Part shown: positions 1 to 5,184 of the stretch, one piece after another
Layout of the letters: the number at the start of each line of letters is the position of its first letter
Numbering within the stretch: the stretch's first letter is position 1
NCBI GenBank assembly: GCA_934417455.1
Contig: CAKRWK010000100.1
Span: 1-5,203, forward strand
Direction: 5' to 3'
DNA from: an uncultured Eubacteriales bacterium
Lineage (GTDB): Bacteria > Bacillota > Clostridia > Oscillospirales > CAG-272
Length of the DNA: 5,203 nt
The notes under the pieces: generated by a model
The model's input: the letters and a program-made list of their open reading frames with translations, nothing else
What the model was told of the DNA's origin: nothing
Database searches by the model: none
Program-made: the position numbers and the translations under genes

Positions 1-1
1 C

Positions 2-985
2 TACGAGAGACGCGAAGAGAAAATTCTCTCCGTCCTGAAAGACTACGGCATTTCCTCTATCGAAGAATGCGCGAAAATCACGGCGGACAAGGGTATCGAC
101 TGTGACAAGATTGTCAGAGGCACGCAGCCCATCTGCTTTGAAAACGCTATCTGGGCGTACACCGTCGGTGCCGCCATCGCCATCAAAATGGGTTGCAAGA
201 AAGCCGCAGACGCCGCGGCCGCCATCGGTATCGGCCGGCAGTCTTTCTGCATTCCCGGTTCCGTCGCGGAAAACCGCAAGGTCGGTCTCGGCCACGGTAA
301 CCTCGGCAAAATGCTTCTTTCCGACGAAACGGAATGCTTCTGCTTCCTTGCCGGACACGAGTCCTTTGCCGCCGCCGAAGGCGCCATCAAAATCGCCCTT
401 AACGCCAACAAGGTCAGAAACACGCCCCTGCGCGTGATTCTGAACGGTCTCGGCAAGGACGCCGCCATGATTATTTCCCGTATCAACGGCTTCACCTATG
501 TGCAGACCGAGTTTGACCCCTACACCGAGACGGTGAAGGTGGTTCGTGAGATTGCCTACTCGAACGGCCCCCGTGCCGCTGTCAAGTGCTACGGCGCGGA
601 TAACGTGCCCGAAGGCGTGGCCATCATGAAACTCGAAAAGGTCGGCGTTTCCATCACCGGTAACTCCACCAACCCGACGAGATTCCAGCACCCCGTTGCC
701 GGCACCTACAAGAAATGGTGCGTGGAAAACGGCGTGAAGTATTTCTCCGTTGCCTCGGGCGGCGGTACGGGTCGTACTCTGCATCCGGACAACATGGCCG
801 CCGGTCCTTCCAGTTACGGCATGACCGACACCATGGGTCGTATGCACTCCGACGCGCAGTTTGCCGGTTCGTCCTCCGTGCCCGCGCACGTGGAAATGAT
901 GGGCCTGATTGGGATGGGCAACAACCCGATGGTCGGTGCGACCGTTGCCGTTGCCGTTGCCGTCGAAGAAGCCATGAAGGGCTGA
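2..985 (+). CDS. GGGtGRT-family protein, 5'-truncated by the window edge
   Basis: The reading frame is open from base 2 to a TGA at 983-985 and gives 327 visible residues beginning YERREEKILS. From memory the family is about 330 residues, so only the first few codons should be missing. The ATG at 188 is internal, because recognisable family sequence continues upstream of it. The family's name motif, GGGTGRT, lies at visible residues 253-259. Around it are highly conserved-looking glycine-rich stretches: GLGHGN (95-100), LAGHESFAAAEGA (116-128), ITGNSTNPTRFQHPVAGTY (218-236) and HPDNMAAGP (261-269). The C-terminus is a Val-Ala run. Several cysteines occur (for example at 45, 65, 83, 112, 114, 196 and 240), but there is no classic CxxC pair. 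I see no signal peptide or membrane segment, so it is probably cytosolic. The biochemical role is unknown to me. I recall that family members often sit beside NifU-like Fe-S scaffold genes, but that gene is not in this window. A strong hairpin follows 21 bases after the stop. Confidence 0.92.
   Translation, partial: YERREEKILSVLKDYGISSIEECAKITADKGIDCDKIVRGTQPICFENAIWAYTVGAAIAIKMGCKKAADAAAAIGIGRQSFCIPGSVAENRKVGLGHGNLGKMLLSDETECFCFLAGHESFAAAEGAIKIALNANKVRNTPLRVILNGLGKDAAMIISRINGFTYVQTEFDPYTETVKVVREIAYSNGPRAAVKCYGADNVPEGVAIMKLEKVGVSITGNSTNPTRFQHPVAGTYKKWCVENGVKYFSVASGGGTGRTLHPDNMAAGPSSYGMTDTMGRMHSDAQFAGSSSVPAHVEMMGLIGMGNNPMVGATVAVAVAVEEAMKG
942..965 (+). repeat. Four tandem CCGTTG-type hexamers inside the GGGtGRT gene
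   Basis: Three exact copies of CCGTTG are followed by one variant, CCGTCG. They encode part of the alternating Val-Ala run near the C-terminus. As I recall, this Val-Ala run is shared by the family, so the repeat probably reflects protein sequence rather than a recent expansion. The exact hexamer identity could still allow slippage. Confidence 0.6.
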
Positions 986-1006
986 CTCTTATAACGTCAA
1001 ACGACA

Positions 1007-1047
1007 AAATCGCCCGTCTGCCGGACTGTCCGGCAGACGGGCGATTT
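1007..1047 (+). terminator. Hairpin terminator after the GGGtGRT gene
   Basis: A perfect 19-bp inverted repeat (1007-1025 with 1029-1047) encloses a 3-base loop. The core is CGCCCGTCTGCCGG. It starts 21 bases after the stop codon. The arms end in AAAT and ATTT, so the U-tract is short (three T, then G), but the stem is very stable. The A/T ends on both sides could allow some termination in either direction. No minus-strand gene nearby would need it, so its main job is presumably to end the GGGtGRT transcript and insulate the promoter at 1114. Confidence 0.8.
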
Positions 1048-1113
1048 GTATAACCGCGGACGTTTTCCCTCCCGGGGGAGAAGGAAAAAATTTGTAAAAC
1101 AGGGCGCAACCGA

Positions 1114-1142
1114 TTGACAACACGCGCCGCACGTGGTAAAAT
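1114..1142 (+). promoter_or_regulatory. Sigma-A-type promoter of the isomerase-phosphatase operon
   Basis: A perfect -35 TTGACA (1114-1119) is followed by an exact 17-base spacer and a -10 TAAAAT (1137-1142), which differs from consensus at one base. Transcription should start near 1149, giving a leader of only about 15 bases before the ATG at 1164. The spacer is GC-rich and contains the short palindrome CACGTG (1130-1135), which could be an operator but is too short to call. The strength of the match suggests substantial basal expression. Confidence 0.8.
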
Positions 1143-1163
1143 AAAAGCAAAAACGGAGAACTC

Positions 1164-1967
1164 ATGAAAGAATTCGGACTGCAACTCTGGTCGGTGCACG
1201 ACTTTTTCAAAACGGAAGAGGACACGGAAAAGTCCTTCCGGAAAATCGCCTCTTTCGGGTACAGTACGGTACAGACGGCCGGCACCTACGATTTTATTTC
1301 GCCGGAAAATTTCCGCCGCTATGCGGACAAGGCCGGTCTGCGTATCATCGGCACGCATTATAATTGGGACAGAATCAAAAACGATATTGCTGGCACCATG
1401 CGTTACCACCGCATCCTTGGTACCTGCGACATCGGTATCGGCGGTATGGCAACGCCGGATATGGAGTCTTTGCGCGCCTTCATTGCCGATTTCAACCGTC
1501 TTGCCGCCATTTATCATAAAGAAGGCTTTATTCTGACATACCATAACCATGACGAAGAGTTTTCGGGGCAGTTTCGTTCCTATGAGGGCAAAACAAAGTT
1601 TGATTATCTCATGGAAGAACTTGACCCGGAATGCACGGCCTTCAATCTGGACGGATACTGGGCGCAGGTGGCGGGCATGGATGTGCGCGACCTGATAGAA
1701 CGGCTGCACGGTCGTCTCTCCGTCTTTCATCTGAAAGATTTTGAAGCGCACCACGCGTTTTCGCACCCCGACGGAACGACGTATTACGCACCGTACTATA
1801 TCGAGGTGGGGAAGGGCAATATGAATTTTCCCGGCATCATCCGCGCCGCCGAGGCTGCAGGATGCCGCCATTTCATCGTGGAGGACGAGCGGTATTCCAC
1901 CGGCGACCCGATGGATTCGGTGCGCATGAGTGCCGAATATGTCAAAGCGCATCTCCTTGAACACTGA
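1164..1967 (+). CDS. Sugar phosphate isomerase/epimerase-like TIM-barrel protein (AP-endonuclease family 2 fold)
   Basis: 267 residues, a normal length for the family. The start ATG is preceded by GGAGAA (1155-1160) at good spacing and by a consensus promoter, so the start is well supported. The opening, EFGLQLWSVHDFF (3-15), is the typical first strand of the xylose-isomerase-like barrel. Other matching landmarks are IGTHYN (62-67), YHNHDEEF (126-133), FNLDGYW (160-166), VFHLKD (187-192), EVGKGNMNFPGI (214-225) and FIVEDE (237-242). By comparison with related epimerases, probable metal ligands are H127 (in place of the usual Glu), D163, H189 and E240; this assignment is inferred. There is no signal peptide, so it should be cytosolic. 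Members isomerise or epimerise sugars, inositol derivatives or their phosphates, and the substrate here cannot be told. It is followed after 22 bases by a HAD phosphatase, probably co-transcribed. Confidence 0.88.
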   Translation: MKEFGLQLWSVHDFFKTEEDTEKSFRKIASFGYSTVQTAGTYDFISPENFRRYADKAGLRIIGTHYNWDRIKNDIAGTMRYHRILGTCDIGIGGMATPDMESLRAFIADFNRLAAIYHKEGFILTYHNHDEEFSGQFRSYEGKTKFDYLMEELDPECTAFNLDGYWAQVAGMDVRDLIERLHGRLSVFHLKDFEAHHAFSHPDGTTYYAPYYIEVGKGNMNFPGIIRAAEAAGCRHFIVEDERYSTGDPMDSVRMSAEYVKAHLLEH

Positions 1968-1989
1968 CTAAACGAAAGAAGGATAACAT

Positions 1990-2787
1990 ATGGACACACT
2001 GCGCAGCAAGCAGGGATTTATCTGTGATATGGACGGCGTGATTTACCACGGCAACCGTCTGCTCCCCGGCGTAAAGGAATTTGTCGGATGGCTTTACAAA
2101 GAGAAAAAGAATTTCCTGTTTCTCACCAATTCCTCCGAGCGTTCGCCGAAGGAACTGCAGCAAAAACTTTACCGCATGGGACTGGAAGTGGACGAGAGCC
2201 ACTTTTACACGAGTGCCCTCGCCACCGCCAAATTCATCAGCAGTCAGGCGCCCGGGTGCAGTGCGTATGTCATCGGCGGCGCCGGCTTGATTATGGCGCT
2301 GCATGACGCGGGCATTACCATGAATGACGTGGACCCCGATTACGTTATCATCGGAGAAGGGAATACTTACAATTACGAAAATATTCTGAAAGCCGTCCGC
2401 CTTGTCATGAAAGGCGCGAAACTCATCGGCACCAACAGCGACCTGACCGGCCCCTCGGAGGACGGCATTATTCCGGCCTGCCGCGCCATGATTTCCCCGG
2501 ATGACATGGCGCCGGGGCAGGCCGCCTATTTCGTCGGCAAGCCCAACCCCCTCATGATGCGTACCGGCCTTCGCATGCTGAACGTCCACTCGGCCGACGC
2601 CGTCATGATAGGCGACCGCATGGATACCGATATGGTGGCGGGCATTGAGTCCGGCCTCGATACGGTACTTGTGCTTTCCGGCGTGACGTCCCCGGCCGAT
2701 GTCAAAAAATTCCCTTACCGCCCGCGCATTATTCTGAACGGCGTCGGCGATATTCCGACGGCCACAAAGTCCATTTCTTTGAATTGA
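1990..2787 (+). CDS. HAD-IIA family (NagD-like) phosphatase
   Basis: 265 residues. The ATG has a good ribosome binding site, AGAAGGA (1977-1983), six bases upstream. All four HAD motifs are intact: motif I DMDGVIY with nucleophile D13 and general acid D15; motif II TNSS (46-49); motif III lysine K184 in VGKPNP (182-187); and motif IV GDRMDTD (208-214), with D209 and D214 as likely Mg2+ ligands. The region between motifs II and III, with YVIIGEGNTYNYE (118-130) and GTNSDLTGPSEDG (147-159), matches the C2a cap of NagD-type enzymes; the last stretch corresponds to the usual GTNPD segment. Such enzymes remove phosphate from nucleotides, sugar phosphates or related metabolites in the cytosol. The specificity is not readable. 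Translation ends with tandem in-frame stops (TGA TAA). Co-transcription with the isomerase-like gene suggests a shared small-molecule pathway, which is an inference from context. Confidence 0.9.
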   Translation: MDTLRSKQGFICDMDGVIYHGNRLLPGVKEFVGWLYKEKKNFLFLTNSSERSPKELQQKLYRMGLEVDESHFYTSALATAKFISSQAPGCSAYVIGGAGLIMALHDAGITMNDVDPDYVIIGEGNTYNYENILKAVRLVMKGAKLIGTNSDLTGPSEDGIIPACRAMISPDDMAPGQAAYFVGKPNPLMMRTGLRMLNVHSADAVMIGDRMDTDMVAGIESGLDTVLVLSGVTSPADVKKFPYRPRIILNGVGDIPTATKSISLN

Positions 2788-2808
2788 TAAAAGATTGCCG
2801 AAAACAAC

Positions 2809-2843
2809 CCCCGCGAAGAATCCGGATTCTTCGCGGGGATTTT
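2809..2843. terminator. Bidirectional terminator between convergent genes
   Basis: A perfect 13-bp stem (2809-2821 with 2826-2838, beginning CCCCGCGAAG) closes on a CCGG loop. On the plus strand it is followed by ATTTTG. On the minus strand it is followed by TTGTTTT. It begins 21 bases after the HAD gene's stop and lies 25 bases past the transporter's stop on the other strand, so it can end both transcripts. Confidence 0.88.
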
Positions 2844-2867
2844 GTATATATTTCTTTGCAAATTGCG

Positions 2868-4640
2868 TCAATTTTCCGTATTTTCAAGGTGAGACCGCTT
2901 TTCGTATTCGGCGAAATAGCGGTTGAATTCTTCTTCGTGCGAGGACTTGATGTTGTGCAGATATTCGTGCGTGTCGAACTGGTCCATGGCAAGTTCAATC
3001 ATAGCAACGGCGATATTGGAACAGTGGTCTGCGATACGTTCATAATTGGTCAGCAGGTCGTTGAAAACAAAGCCGTGGTTCAGCGTGCAGTCGCCGGACT
3101 GAATGCGTTTGACATGCTCGATTTTGATTTCGTCGCAAAGGTCGTCAATGACTTCTTCCAGCGGTTCCACGCGGTGCGCGAGTTCCAGATTGTTGGTTGT
3201 GAACGCATCCGTTGTCAGCACCACGATTTCCGCCACCGCGGACACAAGCGTGTTGAGTTCATCGTTGGCCGACTTTGAAAATTCCAGTTTCTTTTCGTGA
3301 ATTTCGCGCGCCACCTCGGAGAGGTTGACGGCGTGGTCACCGATACGCTCAATATCACTGATGGTGTGCAGAAATTTGGAAATTTCGCGGCTTTGGTCAT
3401 GAGACAGGTCGGTTCCCGTCAGTTTGACAAGATAGGTGCCGAGTTTGTCCTCATAGCGGTCGATGACGTCCTCTTTGACCTGGATTTTCTGATAGGCGTC
3501 CTCCGTATAGCAGTGCATGAGTGCCAATGCGCGGGCTAAATTTTTACGGCTTTTCTGCGCCATGGAGCAAACGGCCGCGCGGCTCTGTTCGAGCGCCAGC
3601 GTGGGGTGGGCGAGGAAGCGTTCTTCCAGTTTGTCCATTTCGGCCGTTTCCGCGAGGTCCTCGGGGTCGTCCTTGAAAATCCATGTCACGGCCTTTTCGA
3701 GCAGTCCCGTCATGGGTGCCAGAAGAAGGACGGTGAGAAGGCGGAATACCGTGTTGATAAGGGCAATGTCCACCATGCCGACTGTGGCTTCCATAAACGG
3801 AAAACGAAAAACGGCATTGGCGATATAGAACAGCGTCGCCCAAACGACAACACCGATAACGTCAATCAGCAGGTAAACAAAGGCGGTGCGCCGACCGTTG
3901 ACGCCGGCGCCGAGGGCAGAAAGAAGCACCGGCACGGCCGCGCCGATGGCAATGCCCATGATGATGGGAAAAGCAACTTCAAAACTGATAACGCCCGTCA
4001 GGGACAACGCCTGCAAAATACCGACCGTGGCGGAGGAACTCTGCAGAACGCAGGTAATCAGCATGCCGACCAGAATACCGATCAGCGGGTGGGAGAAGGT
4101 CGTCAGCATATGTAGGAACGTTGGATTTTCGCGTAGCGGCGCCACGGCGGTGGACATCGCCGTCATGCCCGTCATCAGAATGGCAAAGCCCATCAGAATT
4201 TCGCCGACGTGTTTTTTTGTTCTCGACTTGCAGAACATCGTCAGAATGACGCCCACAACCGAGACAATACCGGTCAGCGTGGCGGTCGACAGGAGTTTTA
4301 TCCAGCCGGCCGTCGTTCCCGTGCCGATGTCCGAAAGACAGATAATCCACCCCGTAATGCTCGTGCCGAGAATGGCGCCGAGCACAACGCCGATGGCCTG
4401 CCGCACCTTCATCATGCCGGAGTTGACAAAACCGACCACCATAATCGACGTCGCCGACGATGACTGTATGACCGCCGTCACTCCCGTGCCGAGAAGTACG
4501 CCGCGTAGCGGCGTGCTCGACAGTCGGTACAGAACCAGTTCCAGTTTGCTTCCGGCAACGCTTTTCAGACCGTTGCCCATCAGCGTCATGCCGAAAAGAA
4601 ACAGCGCGACGCCGCTCAGTAATGCGATAACACTATCCAT
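2868..4640 (-). CDS. Na+/phosphate cotransporter with C-terminal PhoU domain
   Basis: 590 residues from the ATG at 4640. The N-terminal half, about residues 1-320, is a polytopic membrane domain with roughly eight or nine hydrophobic segments. It carries the two inverted-repeat signatures of the Na/Pi cotransporter family: QSSSATSIM (59-67) and QSSSATVGI (200-208). After a charged linker (about 323-350), a helical PhoU-like domain (about 350-560) carries two metal-binding-type motifs, DIERIGDHAVN (429-439) and NYERIADHCSN (532-542). The protein should sit in the inner membrane, import phosphate with sodium, and use the cytosolic PhoU part for regulation or metal/phosphate sensing. The start was chosen because family members begin directly at the first membrane helix (DSVIALLSGVALFLFG). 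The upstream GGGA is only a weak ribosome binding site. The same frame stays open to an ATG at 4718, which would add 26 hydrophilic residues. It is convergent with the HAD gene. Confidence 0.93.
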   Translation of the reverse strand: MDSVIALLSGVALFLFGMTLMGNGLKSVAGSKLELVLYRLSSTPLRGVLLGTGVTAVIQSSSATSIMVVGFVNSGMMKVRQAIGVVLGAILGTSITGWIICLSDIGTGTTAGWIKLLSTATLTGIVSVVGVILTMFCKSRTKKHVGEILMGFAILMTGMTAMSTAVAPLRENPTFLHMLTTFSHPLIGILVGMLITCVLQSSSATVGILQALSLTGVISFEVAFPIIMGIAIGAAVPVLLSALGAGVNGRRTAFVYLLIDVIGVVVWATLFYIANAVFRFPFMEATVGMVDIALINTVFRLLTVLLLAPMTGLLEKAVTWIFKDDPEDLAETAEMDKLEERFLAHPTLALEQSRAAVCSMAQKSRKNLARALALMHCYTEDAYQKIQVKEDVIDRYEDKLGTYLVKLTGTDLSHDQSREISKFLHTISDIERIGDHAVNLSEVAREIHEKKLEFSKSANDELNTLVSAVAEIVVLTTDAFTTNNLELAHRVEPLEEVIDDLCDEIKIEHVKRIQSGDCTLNHGFVFNDLLTNYERIADHCSNIAVAMIELAMDQFDTHEYLHNIKSSHEEEFNRYFAEYEKRSHLENTEN

Positions 4641-4748
4641 ATACAATTCCCATCTCACGCAGGAGTGCCGTTTTGTCCCGCTCATCGGTGATAAAAACGT
4701 CCCCTCTGTGTGTATCATTCTTTTTTATTCCATCTTAGGCCAACGTAC
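4641..4748 (-). other. Leader region of the Na+/Pi transporter, with possible in-frame extension
   Basis: This stretch lies between the predicted transcription start (about 4742) and the chosen ATG (4640), giving a leader of about 100 bases. The frame is open through it back to an ATG at 4718. That upstream start has only TGGAAT about ten bases ahead of it, no better than the site before 4640. An AGAGGGGA (about 4699-4706 on the minus strand) resembles a Shine-Dalgarno sequence but lies too far from any in-frame ATG. The 26 encoded residues are polar and do not resemble a signal peptide or the family N-terminus. I see no stable hairpin or riboswitch in it. Confidence 0.5.
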
Positions 4749-4777
4749 AGTATAACATAAAAAAAGCAGAAAGGGAA
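4749..4777 (-). promoter_or_regulatory. Probable promoter of the Na+/Pi transporter gene
   Basis: Read on the minus strand, an extended -10 element TGTTATACT ends in the hexamer TATACT (4749-4754). With a 17-base spacer, the -35 position (4772-4777) holds TTCCCT, a poor match. The extended TG could compensate for this. Transcription would begin near 4742. I see no convincing Pho-box repeats beside it. Confidence 0.5.
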
Positions 4778-4790
4778 GAGCTTTTCTGAA

Positions 4791-4865
4791 TTTTTTGACA
4801 TGTTTTTTCATTTTGCGCTTTTTTCGCCCGTCTTTTTCCGTTTTTTCACTTTGCAAAAGTTTTTT
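4791..4865. repeat. Cluster of T-tracts upstream of the tRNA promoter
   Basis: Runs of five or six T occur at 4791-4796, 4803-4808, 4819-4824, 4833-4837, 4841-4846 and 4860-4865, with a shorter one at 4811-4814. The spacing is uneven, about 8 to 19 bases, and partly near the helical repeat. The cluster ends just before the tRNA -35 box. Such tracts can bend DNA or act as an UP-like element, which is an inference. No credible coding sequence lies in this stretch on either strand. It also holds the short inverted repeat GCAAAA/TTTTGC at 4853-4867. Confidence 0.5.
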
Positions 4866-4876
4866 GCGAAAATCTC

Positions 4877-4905
4877 TTGCAATTGTCGGATGAATATGCT
4901 ATAAT
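4877..4905 (+). promoter_or_regulatory. Promoter of the tRNA-Ser gene
   Basis: The -35 TTGCAA (4877-4882) matches four of six consensus bases. After a 17-base spacer comes a perfect -10 TATAAT (4900-4905), preceded by TGC so that it forms an extended -10 (TGCTATAAT). Transcription should begin near 4911-4912, giving a leader of about 28 bases before the mature tRNA. The T-tract cluster lies immediately upstream. Confidence 0.85.
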
Positions 4906-4914
4906 ACACAGGCA

Positions 4915-4933
4915 ACGGCGCGATACGCGCCGT
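4915..4933 (+). other. GC-rich hairpin in the tRNA-Ser 5' leader
   Basis: ACGGCGCG (4915-4922) and CGCGCCGT (4926-4933) are perfect complements around the loop ATA. The hairpin starts three or four bases after the predicted transcription start and ends six bases before the mature tRNA 5' end at 4940. No U-tract follows, so it is not a normal terminator. It may shape the RNase P substrate or protect the precursor end. As DNA, it could also be an operator overlapping the initially transcribed region. Confidence 0.6.
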
Positions 4934-4939
4934 CCGCAC

Positions 4940-5030
4940 GGAGAGATATCGAAGTGGTTATAACGGCCCTGACTCGAAATCAGGTGTGCAGTCAAATGCA
5001 CCGAGGGTTCGAATCCCTCTCTCTCCGCCA
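4940..5030 (+). tRNA. tRNA-Ser(CGA)
   Basis: The class II tRNA folds completely. The acceptor stem GGAGAGA (4940-4946) pairs with TCTCTCC (5020-5026). The D-arm has a 3-bp stem, TCG with CGG including one G-U pair, and the GG of the D-loop. The anticodon stem CCTGA/TCAGG (4968-4972, 4980-4984) carries the loop CTCGAAA with anticodon CGA at 4975-4977, which reads UCG serine codons. The long variable arm contains GTGCA/TGCAC (4986-4990, 4997-5001), the hallmark of serine tRNAs. The T-arm is GAGGG-TTCGAAT-CCCTC (5003-5019). The discriminator G at 5027 is followed by an encoded CCA. It has its own promoter and terminator and so is a single-gene unit. Confidence 0.97.
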
Positions 5031-5039
5031 AAAGCAAGA

Positions 5040-5082
5040 AATACGAACCCCGACATGCGTTGGAGTTCGTATTATTCTTTTC
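5040..5082 (+). terminator. Terminator of the tRNA-Ser transcript
   Basis: AATACGAAC (5040-5048) pairs perfectly with GTTCGTATT (5065-5073). Two further G-C pairs are possible inside after a mismatch. The tail ATTCTTTTC supplies the U-rich run. It begins nine bases after the CCA end, as expected for a tRNA terminator. Confidence 0.8.
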
Positions 5083-5132
5083 TAACGAATATTTCGGCAT
5101 AAAAGTCGATTTAGACGGCAAAAAGAAGAATC

Positions 5133-5159
5133 AGCCGGGCGAATAATGCTCGGCTTTTT
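5133..5159 (+). terminator. Second hairpin terminator, upstream of the last start codon
   Basis: AGCCGGGC (5133-5140) pairs with GCTCGGCT (5148-5155), using one G-U pair, around the loop GAATAAT. Five T follow directly (5155-5159). It lies 51 bases after the tRNA terminator and 25 bases before a likely ATG at 5185. It may be a backup terminator for the tRNA unit or an attenuator in the leader of the next gene. I see no clear promoter between the two hairpins. Confidence 0.75.
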
Positions 5160-5184
5160 CTATGCTCAAAAACAGGTGCTTGCT

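Noticed and set aside
1063..1088. A second imperfect hairpin (TTTTCC-CTCC with GGAG-aa-GGAAAA) between the first terminator and the operon promoter.
   Set aside because: It has a two-base bulge, a small loop and no following T-run on either strand, and it lies upstream of the promoter. It is probably chance pairing of purine and pyrimidine runs.
654..1964. Minus-strand open frame of 436 codons.
   Set aside because: It runs antisense through two well-supported genes, a terminator and a promoter. Its protein is rich in Arg, His and Ser, as expected from reading GC-biased codons backwards, and it has no recognisable domain.
1942..2871. Minus-strand open frame of 309 codons opposite the HAD gene.
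   Set aside because: It is a shadow of the HAD gene, whose four catalytic motifs are intact on the plus strand. It also crosses the bidirectional terminator.
3886..4755. Plus-strand open frame of 289 codons opposite the transporter.
   Set aside because: It is antisense to the membrane domain of a clear Na+/Pi transporter, has no recognisable domain, and has low-complexity Pro/Thr/Met content typical of a shadow frame.
4795..4800. A perfect TTGACA on the plus strand in the T-tract region.
   Set aside because: No -10-like hexamer is found 16 to 18 bases downstream (the position holds CTTTTT), so it is not a usable promoter.
4940..5030. The tRNA gene as a possible attachment site for an integrated element.
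   Set aside because: No repeat of the tRNA 3' end is visible downstream and no integrase is seen. Only about 170 bases after the tRNA are available.
4846..5121. Minus-strand 91-codon open frame across the tRNA gene, containing a REGFEPS-type stretch.
   Set aside because: It is antisense to tRNA-Ser. The REGFEPS-like peptide is a familiar false protein produced by translating the T-arm in reverse, and the frame also covers a promoter and two terminators.
5030..5149. A coding-looking tail on the plus strand, ending SNEYFGIKVDLDGKKKNQPGE before a TAA.
   Set aside because: The composition looks protein-like, but the frame runs back through the tRNA terminator and tRNA end, and no ATG with a ribosome binding site opens it. 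It could be a remnant of an older gene, but nothing visible supports that.
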